Origin: Verrucomicrobiales bacterium
GTDB taxonomy: Bacteria > Verrucomicrobiota > Verrucomicrobiia > Verrucomicrobiales > DEV007
Reading direction: 5' to 3'
Assembly (NCBI GenBank): GCA_002698785.1
Contig: PAAG01000048.1
Coordinates: 1 to 64,000, forward strand
DNA: 64,000 nt
The translations under genes and the position numbers were made by a program. The notes under the pieces were generated by a model. The model saw only the letters and a program-made list of their open reading frames with translations. It was not told where the DNA came from and searched no databases. The number at the start of each line of letters is the position of its first letter. Position 1 is the first letter of the stretch. Shown here piece by piece: positions 8,601-15,938 of this stretch.

Positions 8601-8740
8601 CAGCCTGTTGAAAAACCATGAAACGAAAAATCTGTGGAATATTTGGTTTGGAAGTGTCCGGCTTCGCCGATGCAAAAGGGAAACCGCCCCTTTGGGCTGT
8701 GGCCCTTTTGTTTTTCATTCCCCGCTTTTTCAACAGACTG
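8601..8740. mobile_element. 140-bp MITE-like element
   Basis: Terminal inverted repeats CAGCCTGTTGAAAAA (8601-8615) and TTTTTCAACAGACTG (8726-8740), 14 of 15 positions complementary. Inside is a second inverted pair, CAAAAGGG at about 8670 with CCCTTTTG at 8703-8710. No open reading frame of note. It lies between divergent genes (8584 minus, 8830 plus). No clear target-site duplication was found. CAGxCTGTTGAAAAA ends are typical of small palindromic elements and some IS ends; no transposase is present. Confidence 0.7.
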
Positions 8741-8829
8741 CCAGGGTGATGCGAGACGGGTGACAACCGGGGATTTCTTAGTGCTTTCCATCTTTCGGGA
8801 AATGTGGCACGTATTATCCAGAGAAGACC

Positions 8830-9375
8830 ATGAGACTTCCTTTTTTCCTCTGTCCTTTGCTCGTTGCGGTCGGTATGGCGGGCTATTCCCAGGAAAACCC
8901 TGAGCCGGTTAAGGCGGTGCCGGTTGGGCCACCGCAACCAGCAGCGGAAAAGAAGGAGGAGAAACCAGCGGAGCCTGAAAAGTATGTCGTTCAGTCAGGT
9001 GACAATCCGTGGCTGATCGCGAAAAACCATGGGATCACCCTTGGGGAGTTGCAGAAAGCGAATTCTATCAAGGATCCGAAGAATCTGAAGATCGGTGATG
9101 TGCTGACTCTTCCTGCGGGGGTGAAATCGAAAAATAAGCCGAAGGAAATGGCTGTCGCAGAAACAGGGAATTCGGAGAAGAAAGACGAGAGTTCCAGCGA
9201 GTCAGCTAAGCCGACAGAAGGTGGCTGGGAAATGTATACTATCAAGGCCGGTGACAATCCGTGGAAGATCGCGAAAGCGAAGGGGCTGGATCACCAGATG
9301 ATCATGAAGCTGAACGAAGGTGTTGATTTTACCAAGTTGGCGATCGGGCAGGAGATCAAGATACCGAAGAAGTAA
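8830..9375 (+). CDS. Secreted protein with two LysM domains
   Basis: 181 residues. Signal peptide about 1-20 (MRLPFFLCPLLVAVG, cut near AGYSQ). After a Pro/Glu/Lys linker come two LysM domains: residues about 53-97 (YVVQSGDNPWLIAKNHGIT) and about 136-180 (YTIKAGDNPWKIAKAKGLD). LysM domains bind the glycan chains of peptidoglycan, so the protein should sit in the periplasm or on the wall. No catalytic domain is fused. AGAGAAG just upstream is a fair ribosome-binding site. A damaged copy of the second LysM domain occurs at 12745-12858. Confidence 0.85.
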   Translation: MRLPFFLCPLLVAVGMAGYSQENPEPVKAVPVGPPQPAAEKKEEKPAEPEKYVVQSGDNPWLIAKNHGITLGELQKANSIKDPKNLKIGDVLTLPAGVKSKNKPKEMAVAETGNSEKKDESSSESAKPTEGGWEMYTIKAGDNPWKIAKAKGLDHQMIMKLNEGVDFTKLAIGQEIKIPKK

Positions 9376-9567
9376 TATCAGGGCCTGTGGTCAAGGCTCT
9401 CTTCGCGATTCTCCCAGAAATGCCTTGCAACACCCAGCCCACCGTGGTGGGGTGGATGGTCGAAGTTCATCCGTTTCGATACGGCCGCTGAAGGAGTAAA
9501 AAGATCGAAACCGTGCGGGGGACCCGGAATCCCTGCTGATTATCAGGTTGCTCTTCGATGCAAATCT
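9376..9567 (+). other. Intergenic leader of the BCCT gene with hairpin
   Basis: Contains a compact inverted repeat CCCACC-GT-GGTGGG at 9438-9451 and a GCTGAAGGAG to GGGGGACCC stretch at about 9490-9534. The latter looks like the opening part of a c-di-AMP (ydaO) riboswitch, but the remaining conserved parts are absent. No -10/-35 pair was assigned with confidence. Confidence 0.3.
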
Positions 9568-11268
9568 ATGCCCGAAGTCACCGACCCCAAAAGCCCTGGC
9601 ACCGAAAATACCGACGAGGTACACAGCCCTGACTACATCAAGTTGGGCCCGCTTGAGTTCCACCCAATCGTTTTTCCTGTTTCTGCATTTCTTATTTTCG
9701 GTTTTGCCATCGGCGGGGCGATCTGGGCGCTGAATGACAAAGAAGGGGCTGAGGCGTCGTTTACTGCCATGCGAAACTGGATGAGTGACCAGTTTGGCTG
9801 GTTCTTTGTTCTGGCGACCAATGCATTGCTCATCGTGGCTGCCTTGCTGGCACTCACGAAGCTGGGTGATGTGAGGCTGGGGGGGAGGCATGCGCGGCCG
9901 AAATTTTCCACGCTAAGCTGGTTTGCCATGCTTTTCTCTGCCGGTATGGGGATTGGCCTGGTTTTCTGGTCCGTTGCTGAGCCGATTTTCCATTTTGGCG
10001 ACCCTCAGAACATTTCCCCGGTGCCAATTCCTACGGGAGAGCGCTCTGCTATGAGCATCACGTTCTTTCACTGGGGGCTCCACGCCTGGGGTGTCTACAC
10101 GGTGGTGGGGGCAGCTATTGCGTTCTTTTCCTACAACAAGGGCCTCCCTCTCACGATTCGTTCGACCTTTTATCCCATTCTCGGGGATCGGGTGAAGGGA
10201 CCTGTGGGGCACATTATCGACACTCTTGCTGTAGTTGCGACGCTCTTTGGAGTGGCGACTTCGCTGGGACTGGGGGTAAAACAGGTGGGGGCTGGTCTTC
10301 ATTACCTGCTGCCGGATGTTTTTGCGGCTGCAGGAAGTACCGGAGAAGGGACCGCGCTCGGATTGACTTCTGTCGGTGTTCAGATCTGCCTGATTGCTGT
10401 GATCACCCTGATAGCCACGTTCTCGGTGGTCAGCGGGCTCGATAAGGGCATCAAGATTCTTTCCAACACGAACATGGTGGTGGCGGCGTGCCTGCTGCTG
10501 ATGGTTTTCCTGCTTGGGCCTACGGTGCATTTGATGGATGCTTTTCTCCAGAATATCGGCGGTTACATCAGTCGCTTCGTCGGTATGGCTTTTTGGACCG
10601 AGGCCTATCAGGTAGATGAGGAGGGTAATCCGACTCACTGGCAGAATGGATGGACGATTTTTTACTGGGCCTGGTGGATTGCATGGAGCCCTTTTGTGGG
10701 AATGTTCATTGCCCGGATTTCCTATGGACGAAAGCTTCGCCAGTTTGCGCTTGGAGTTCTGCTAGTGCCGACTCTTGTTACTTTTTTCTGGCTTACAGTT
10801 TTCGGTAATACGGCTATTTTCGAGGAGTTGAGAGGTGGTGGTATCGTGGACGCCGTTGCTGACGATGTGAGCACCGCCCTGTTCGTTCTACTGGGTGAGT
10901 TTCCTCTCTCGGCGATAACGAGCGCATTTTCGATTTTTGTCATCATCACTTTCTTCGTCACGAGTTCGGACTCGGGCTCCCTTGTTATCGATACGATCAC
11001 CGGCGGTGGACATCCTAACCCTCCGGTGATCCAGAAAATATTCTGGGCAGTTCTGGAGGGCGCTGTTGCGGCAACCCTATTGCTCTGCGGAGGCCTGACA
11101 GCCCTGCAGACAGGATCGATTATGACCGGTTTGCCTTTTGCCGCTGTTCTCCTCGTCATGGCGTGGTGTCTGATAAAAGGGGTAGGTCGAGAACTCGGCG
11201 AGGAGGAGAAACTCTGGGAAGAGGAGGCCGACGAGATCGAGCAGCGGAAAAAGCAGGCGAGTTCGTAA
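9568..11268 (+). CDS. BCCT-family osmolyte (betaine/choline/carnitine) transporter
   Basis: 566 residues with twelve predicted membrane helices, the usual BCCT size. The glycine-rich motif GMGIGLVFWSVAEP (about 126-139) and the Trp-rich motif YWAWWIAWSPFVGMFIARIS (about 365-385) are diagnostic. The first-helix glycine pattern is of the sodium-coupled BetP type. A short charged C-terminal tail (EEADEIEQRKKQ) follows the last helix. It likely imports glycine betaine or a related zwitterion for osmoprotection. A porin gene follows after 31 bp, so inner- and outer-membrane steps may be cotranscribed. Exact substrate not determinable. Confidence 0.92.
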   Translation: MPEVTDPKSPGTENTDEVHSPDYIKLGPLEFHPIVFPVSAFLIFGFAIGGAIWALNDKEGAEASFTAMRNWMSDQFGWFFVLATNALLIVAALLALTKLGDVRLGGRHARPKFSTLSWFAMLFSAGMGIGLVFWSVAEPIFHFGDPQNISPVPIPTGERSAMSITFFHWGLHAWGVYTVVGAAIAFFSYNKGLPLTIRSTFYPILGDRVKGPVGHIIDTLAVVATLFGVATSLGLGVKQVGAGLHYLLPDVFAAAGSTGEGTALGLTSVGVQICLIAVITLIATFSVVSGLDKGIKILSNTNMVVAACLLLMVFLLGPTVHLMDAFLQNIGGYISRFVGMAFWTEAYQVDEEGNPTHWQNGWTIFYWAWWIAWSPFVGMFIARISYGRKLRQFALGVLLVPTLVTFFWLTVFGNTAIFEELRGGGIVDAVADDVSTALFVLLGEFPLSAITSAFSIFVIITFFVTSSDSGSLVIDTITGGGHPNPPVIQKIFWAVLEGAVAATLLLCGGLTALQTGSIMTGLPFAAVLLVMAWCLIKGVGRELGEEEKLWEEEADEIEQRKKQASS

Positions 11269-11299
11269 GGCGAGAGAGCATCAGATAGGAGGGACGATA

Positions 11300-12703
11300 A
11301 TGACTACACGAGCAGGAAGAAGGACTCAGGTGCTTCTGATGGTGGCGGCTTTGCTGGCCACCTTTTCCGTTTTTGCCGAGGAAGATCCTGATGCGTTACG
11401 CCGTCGGATTGCGGATCTGGAAGCGCAACTTGCTGCGGCTCGGGCGCAACTCGCACAGGTCGATGAGTCTTATTCTGAACCTGAATCCCATGCCGGCAGT
11501 GCCACTGTGACCCAAGCGGGGGCGTCGAAGCACGTTCTTGAAGATGCCGGGGAGGTTATTGAGGAACCTGAAGAGGACGTCTTTCGCATCGGCGATCTTT
11601 ATCTTGGCGGTGCGATTCGTTCCAACTACGTCCTTGGCGATTACGTCGAAGATGGTGGGACCGGCCCGCAGCGGGGCGGAAACGGTGGAAACATGGAGCT
11701 GGATACTTTCCGTATCAATCTGGACTACAATCCGGAAGGAACGGGATGGATCGGAAAAGGAGAGTATCGCTACTACAATGGGTATCATTTCGCCCATACG
11801 GGATGGATCGGTTGGAGACAGGAAGACGGGAGCGAGTGGCAACTTGGTTTGAACCGGGTTCCTTTTGGCGCGGGAGCCTATGGGACGTCTCACAACTGGT
11901 TTTTCGACCAGGGCTACTACGTTGGCCTAACTGACGACATGGACGTTGGCCTGCGCTTTTCGACGGAAAGAGGGCCGTGGAAGCTCGACGCGGCATACTA
12001 TGTGCAGGCCGAACCGAATTTCTTTGGGGATAGCACAGACAGCGCTCGGTATTCGTACGATATCGTGGACAACGGCACTGCCCATGCGCACTACAGTGAG
12101 AGGAATCAATTCAACGGGCGGGCTATTCGACATTTTGAGTTGGGGAAAGATCAGACTTTCGATGCCGGGGTCTCCGTGCAGGCGAGTCAACTCAAGGCCG
12201 ATCCCCGTTTTGCGGAAGATTCCTGGGCGGCGGCGGCGGCTGCGCACGGAAAGTGGAAGAAAGGGCCGTGGGAAGTCATCGCTCAGCTGACCGCCTACGA
12301 CTACCATGCTCGGTATAATTCTGGATCGGGCCTTTCAAACGATCTGATCGGTATGGGCGCCTACGATTTTGAATTTCCTGTGGCAAGCCAGGGGCTCCTT
12401 CCTGCCATCAGTGTAGCGCACACCATCGAGCCGAATATCGATTGGATCGACACGATTACTTTCTACAACGACTTTTCCGTGATCCTGAAGGATGGGCGAG
12501 ACGAAATGGGTAATGCCCTGAACGATTCCGCGATGAACGTGCTGGGCGCTGCCTTCGCACGGGGCGGGTGGTATATCTACGTGGACTGGGCTGTGTCCGA
12601 CGGGAACTACTTTGTCGGCGATGAGGCGTTTACAAATTTCGGATCAAATCAGCAGCAAACATGGCAGAGCCGTTTCAATGTGAATCTGGGATACTACTTC
12701 TAG
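11300..12703 (+). CDS. Outer-membrane porin with N-terminal coiled coil
   Basis: 467 residues. Signal peptide 1-26 ending VFAEE. Residues about 28-55 form a short coiled coil (LRRRIADLEAQLAAARAQL), as in porins that anchor to peptidoglycan through a trimeric stalk. The rest alternates aromatic and Gly-rich strands typical of OprP/OprO-like or DcaP-like porins and ends in LGYYF, the C-terminal Phe recognised by BamA. A strong AGGAGGG ribosome-binding site precedes the ATG. It lies 31 bp after the BCCT gene, suggesting it carries the same small solute across the outer membrane. Confidence 0.85.
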   Translation: MTTRAGRRTQVLLMVAALLATFSVFAEEDPDALRRRIADLEAQLAAARAQLAQVDESYSEPESHAGSATVTQAGASKHVLEDAGEVIEEPEEDVFRIGDLYLGGAIRSNYVLGDYVEDGGTGPQRGGNGGNMELDTFRINLDYNPEGTGWIGKGEYRYYNGYHFAHTGWIGWRQEDGSEWQLGLNRVPFGAGAYGTSHNWFFDQGYYVGLTDDMDVGLRFSTERGPWKLDAAYYVQAEPNFFGDSTDSARYSYDIVDNGTAHAHYSERNQFNGRAIRHFELGKDQTFDAGVSVQASQLKADPRFAEDSWAAAAAAHGKWKKGPWEVIAQLTAYDYHARYNSGSGLSNDLIGMGAYDFEFPVASQGLLPAISVAHTIEPNIDWIDTITFYNDFSVILKDGRDEMGNALNDSAMNVLGAAFARGGWYIYVDWAVSDGNYFVGDEAFTNFGSNQQQTWQSRFNVNLGYYF

Positions 12704-12744
12704 GGAGGACTGAGCGGACTGGGGCGTCTTGAACCAGACGGAGG

Positions 12745-12858
12745 AGGAAATCCGTGGAAGATCGTTAAATCGAAGGGGCTGGATCACCAAGCGATCATGA
12801 AGCTGTCGATTTCACCAAGTTGGCGATCGGGCAGGAGATCAAGTTACCAAAGAAGTAG
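12745..12858 (+). pseudogene. Frameshifted remnant of LysM gene 3' end
   Basis: About 90 per cent identical to 9253-9375, the second LysM domain and stop of the intact gene. A 10-bp deletion within the NEGV codons breaks the frame. Several differences are synonymous third-base changes (for example CAG/CAA, TTT/TTC, CCG/CCA, TAA/TAG), so the copy was probably once a working paralogue. There is no start codon or upstream part. The intact and decayed copies flank the BCCT-porin pair as direct repeats. Confidence 0.85.
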
Positions 12859-12872
12859 ATAAAATCTGACGA

Positions 12873-13388
12873 TTACTTCTTCACTGTTTCGGCAACCGCG
12901 TTCCTTAAGATTTCCAAATCGGTATTTTCTTCGGCATCTGAAGATTCTTTGGAGTCATTTTGATCAGTGTTGAGAAGGGCAATCAAATCGTTCGAATTGA
13001 TGTGCCAGCCAGCGAGAACTGCATTTTCGTTTTCAATTCGATATGTGAACGTTTCAATTCCCTTGCCAAATTCGAACTCGGTTTGGTATTGCAGCACAAC
13101 ATTTGTCTGCAGATTACGCGAGTTCGCTCGCCAGTTTATCTGATTTGCCGAGATTGATTTTCCTAGTTTGTTCCTAACTCCCCTCATGAATGAAAGTGCG
13201 TCTTCTTTCGAAGCAGCAGCTTTGAAGTCGGAATGAGAGGTGTCGTATATGTTCTCGAGATTACTGCTATTAAAATCTGCTCGAAATTCGATAACTTCAG
13301 ATTTTGCTTGGGCTGTTGACTTGCCTGGATTGCAGCTCGATTGAGCCAGGCTGAGCAATAAAATAGCGGGAAAGAATAGGCACCTCAT
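12873..13388 (-). CDS. Small exported protein, DUF4019-like
   Basis: 171 residues from the ATG at 13388; the in-frame upstream ATG lies in AT-rich DNA. Signal peptide MRCLFFPAILLLSLAQSSC with Cys at about 19, a weak lipobox because -3 is Gln. The body has the DUF4019-type pattern: FRADFNSSNLENIYDTSHSDFK, then FMRGVRNKLG, then strands. Such domains are small secreted cystatin/NTF2-like folds of unknown function. The C-terminus is acidic. AT-rich TATAATTATA stands immediately before the ATG, so the transcript may have little or no leader. Confidence 0.65.
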   Translation of the reverse strand: MRCLFFPAILLLSLAQSSCNPGKSTAQAKSEVIEFRADFNSSNLENIYDTSHSDFKAAASKEDALSFMRGVRNKLGKSISANQINWRANSRNLQTNVVLQYQTEFEFGKGIETFTYRIENENAVLAGWHINSNDLIALLNTDQNDSKESSDAEENTDLEILRNAVAETVKK

Positions 13389-13433
13389 TATAATTATAAT
13401 AAATACCATATTTCGATCATGGCTAGAGGAAAC

Positions 13434-13459
13434 CCACTTCGTTGACCTGATTGAAGTGG
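13434..13459 (-). terminator. Hairpin at the tRNA-Gln 3' end
   Basis: Inverted repeat CCACTTC/GAAGTGG; its right arm (13453-13459) includes the encoded CCA end of the tRNA. It could aid termination or 3' processing, but no T-run follows on the minus strand. Confidence 0.3.
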
Positions 13460-13530
13460 CAACTCCGCAAGGATTCGAACCTTGACAAACAGAACCAAAA
13501 TCTGTTGTGCTACCGTTACACCACGGAGTT
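13457..13530 (-). tRNA. tRNA-Gln (anticodon UUG)
   Basis: Read on the minus strand: 7-bp acceptor AACTCCG/CGGAGTT, D-arm with GGTGTAACGGTAGCAC, anticodon stem ACAGA/TCTGT around loop TTTTGGT (anticodon TTG), T-arm CAAGG-TTCGAAT-CCTTG, discriminator G, and an encoded CCA end (13457-13459). 74 nt in total. It stands alone between a lipoprotein gene and the phosphatase gene. Confidence 0.97.
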
Positions 13531-13653
13531 ACACGGGAGGGGGGATATTAATCGGATTTTCCGATGAATCAAGTCGATCTGGGTGAGATTTTTTCTTCCC
13601 TTTCTGCGCCTGTCTAGCCCATTGTTCGGCTGGTTTAACCCTCTTTCGCCCCC

Positions 13654-15201
13654 ATGGTTCGTCTTTTCTCTCTTCTCTCCGCCGTATTTTTGTTTTCCAC
13701 TGCGTTTGGGCAGCACGATGCCCAGAGAAATGCGATGTGGAAGATCGGGCAGGAGGATCCTGCTGCTTTTCTAAAGGAATTCACCAATCCGAAGGTCGAT
13801 GCGGGGATGCATGAGACCTACATGGTGAACATTCTGCGGCTTCTGGCGCACGATGAGGTCGATGATGCGATGGTGGTGGCGAAGGACGCGTTGGAGGCGG
13901 GGTTGCCGCCGGAGCGCTTGCTGGCTGGGCCACGGGATTTGCTGTCGAAATTGTCTGGGCAGCCGGGGTTCGATGAATTGCCAGGTATTGCGGAGGTGGC
14001 CCCTGTCATACACGGGCCGATGCTTGGGAATCTGACTGACGATGGTGTTTCGGTATGGGTCCGGACGCGGGATCCGGAGAGGTTGAAGCTCGTGATTGAT
14101 GGTGGAGGGGCGACGAGTGGGGTTTCGACAGTTGAGTCCGATCATACTGCAGAACTGACTATTTCCGGGCTGGAGGCGAATACGCACTACACGGGGAAAA
14201 TCGTAAGGGAGGGGGATGAGGAGACGGTGTTGGGATTTGTGGATTTTACCACTCGCTCTCCGGTAGGTGAGCCGGGCAAGTTCAAGGTCGCGTTTGGAGG
14301 CGGTGCTGGCTATGTCCCTGAGTGGGAATACATGTGGGATACCATTGCGGCTTTCGAGCCGAATGCTCTCCTGATGCTGGGGGACAATGTTTACATCGAT
14401 GATCCGGAGAGTCAGTGGACGCAGGATTATTGCTACCACCGTCGCCAGAGTCGTTCGGAATGGAGGCGGCTGGTGTCCGTGGTGCCGGTGTATTCGATTT
14501 ATGACGACCATGATTTTGGAGATAACGACTGTATTCCGGGGCCTGAAATCGAGAAGCCAGCCTGGAAGAGGCCGGTGTGGGAGACGTTTTGCCAGAACTG
14601 GGTGAATCCCGGTTATGGTGGAGGAGAAGAGCAACCGGGGTGCTGGTATTCGTTTTCGATCGCGGATGTGGATTTCTTCATGCTGGATGGGCGGTATTAT
14701 CGGGATTTGAAAGGGGGCAGCATGCTGGGGCCGGTGCAGAAGGCGTGGCTGAAAGAGGCGCTGAAGGCTTCTGATGCGACTTTCAAGCTGCTGGTTTCGC
14801 CAGTGCCGTTTACGCCGGGAATCAAGCCGGGGAGTAAGGATCCATGGGATGGGTATCCGGAGGAACGGGAGGAGATTTTCTCACTTCTGGAAGAAGAGGA
14901 GATCGAAGGTGTCTTTCTCGTCGCGGCAGATCGGCATCGGACGGACCTACGAAAGAATAAGCGGGAGAATGGCTATCCGCTATACGAGTTTGAGAGTTCC
15001 CGTCTGACGAACCGACATGTGCACAATATCCCACAAACACCGGGATTGATCTGGGGCTACCGGGATACGTGTTCCTTTGGGCTGATGGAGTTCGATACCA
15101 CTCAAGACGATCCTCGGGTGACGATGCGGTGTATCGATATCGATGGGGTGGAGAGGGAGTCGTTTGTGCTGAAGCGGAGTGAGCTGGGGTTCGGGGAGTG
15201 A
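13654..15201 (+). CDS. PhoD-like metallophosphatase, secreted
   Basis: 515 residues. Signal peptide about 1-20 (LFSLLSAVFLFSTAFG). Residues about 20-110 are helical and unassigned. A fibronectin/PhoD_N-like beta domain covers about 120-205 (VIHGPMLGNLTDDGVSVWVRT). The metallophosphatase core shows LMLGDNVYID (about 240), YDDHDFGDND (about 283), MLDGRYYRD (about 345) and a late ADRHRTD. These motifs bind Ca/Fe in PhoD alkaline phosphatases and phosphodiesterases. It probably releases phosphate from organic phosphoesters in the periplasm or outside. Monocistronic by spacing. Confidence 0.85.
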   Translation: MVRLFSLLSAVFLFSTAFGQHDAQRNAMWKIGQEDPAAFLKEFTNPKVDAGMHETYMVNILRLLAHDEVDDAMVVAKDALEAGLPPERLLAGPRDLLSKLSGQPGFDELPGIAEVAPVIHGPMLGNLTDDGVSVWVRTRDPERLKLVIDGGGATSGVSTVESDHTAELTISGLEANTHYTGKIVREGDEETVLGFVDFTTRSPVGEPGKFKVAFGGGAGYVPEWEYMWDTIAAFEPNALLMLGDNVYIDDPESQWTQDYCYHRRQSRSEWRRLVSVVPVYSIYDDHDFGDNDCIPGPEIEKPAWKRPVWETFCQNWVNPGYGGGEEQPGCWYSFSIADVDFFMLDGRYYRDLKGGSMLGPVQKAWLKEALKASDATFKLLVSPVPFTPGIKPGSKDPWDGYPEEREEIFSLLEEEEIEGVFLVAADRHRTDLRKNKRENGYPLYEFESSRLTNRHVHNIPQTPGLIWGYRDTCSFGLMEFDTTQDDPRVTMRCIDIDGVERESFVLKRSELGFGE

Positions 15202-15267
15202 AAATTGGGAGGGTGAAGGGTTCAGGGACTCTACCGACGGCCGGAAAGCCGCTGTTCTTTGGGGAAG

Positions 15268-15295
15268 TTGACAAAGATTGCCAATGTTTTATTTT
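15268..15295 (+). promoter_or_regulatory. Putative promoter of the toxin-antitoxin pair
   Basis: TTGACA at 15268-15273 and TATTTT at 15290-15295 with a 16-base spacer. This places transcription start at or very near the antitoxin ATG (15301), and no ribosome-binding site is visible before that ATG, so a leaderless or very short leader message is likely. Confidence 0.45.
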
Positions 15296-15300
15296 TCTGT

Positions 15301-15591
15301 ATGCCAACGCAGAACGTAAATCTGACGCCGGAGTTGGACCTTTTCGTAAAGGAGCAGGTTCAATCGGGATACTACAACAACGCGAGTGAGGTTCATCGTG
15401 CGGCGTTGGCTTCGATGGCGCGCGACGAGGAAGAGAGGCAACTTCGGCTGCAGGTATTGCGGGATGCTGTTCAGGTAGGTGTCGATGACATTGAGAACGG
15501 AAGGTATCAAACGGTATCTTCGGCTGAGGAACATTCGGAGTTTTTCGATCACCTTCGGAATCGTGTTTTGTCAGGTTCGAGGAAAGACTGA
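15301..15591 (+). CDS. ParD-like antitoxin
   Basis: 96 residues. The N-terminal part (QNVNLTPELDLFVKEQVQSGYYNNASEVHRAAL) is a ribbon-helix-helix DNA-binding domain of the ParD/CopG antidote type. The C-terminal acidic part should wrap the toxin. The start at 15301 is preferred over one 14 codons upstream, as those codons are not family-like and overlap the promoter. Stop and toxin start overlap as TGATG. Expected to autorepress the promoter at 15268. Confidence 0.88.
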   Translation: MPTQNVNLTPELDLFVKEQVQSGYYNNASEVHRAALASMARDEEERQLRLQVLRDAVQVGVDDIENGRYQTVSSAEEHSEFFDHLRNRVLSGSRKD

Positions 15592-15935
15592 TGCGGGCCT
15601 ACCGACTGGCCGAAGCGGCTGAGCAGGATATTTTTTCGCTCTCTGAGTATTCTATCGAGCAATTCGGAGAAGCTGCGATGGAGCGATATCTCCATTTGAT
15701 AAGCATAGCGATATCTGAACTTTGTGAGGACTCAAAGCGATTGGGAGTTCGCGAATTCGCTGAAGACATCAAAATGTTTCATCTCCGAAACAGCAGGGAA
15801 GCCGTTCAATTTCCTCCGGGAAAGGTCGGGAAACCGCGGCATTTGATTTTCTTTCGAGAGGCGAAAGACGGTGCGCTGGAAATTCTCCGGGTGCTCCATG
15901 AGCAAATGGATCACCAGAGGCATTTGGATGAGTAG
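15591..15935 (+). CDS. ParE/RelE-superfamily toxin
   Basis: 114 residues, the usual size. It opens MRAYRLAEAAEQDIFSLSEY and continues IEQFGEAAMERYLHLI, the ParE-type opening; the C-terminal half has FHLRNSREAVQF and EILRVLHEQMD. ParE toxins poison DNA gyrase; RelE relatives cut mRNA. Sequence alone favours ParE because of the ParD partner. The start overlaps the antitoxin stop by one base, which couples translation. Confidence 0.88.
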   Translation: MRAYRLAEAAEQDIFSLSEYSIEQFGEAAMERYLHLISIAISELCEDSKRLGVREFAEDIKMFHLRNSREAVQFPPGKVGKPRHLIFFREAKDGALEILRVLHEQMDHQRHLDE

Positions 15936-15938
15936 GCG

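Noticed and set aside
9485-9540. GCTGAA followed by CGGGGGACCC upstream of the BCCT gene, resembling the opening of a c-di-AMP (ydaO) riboswitch
   Set aside because: The second half of the motif (GGGGTGAAT and the later conserved stems) is missing and the start codon is only about 35 bases downstream. A covariance-model search against the ydaO family would be decisive.
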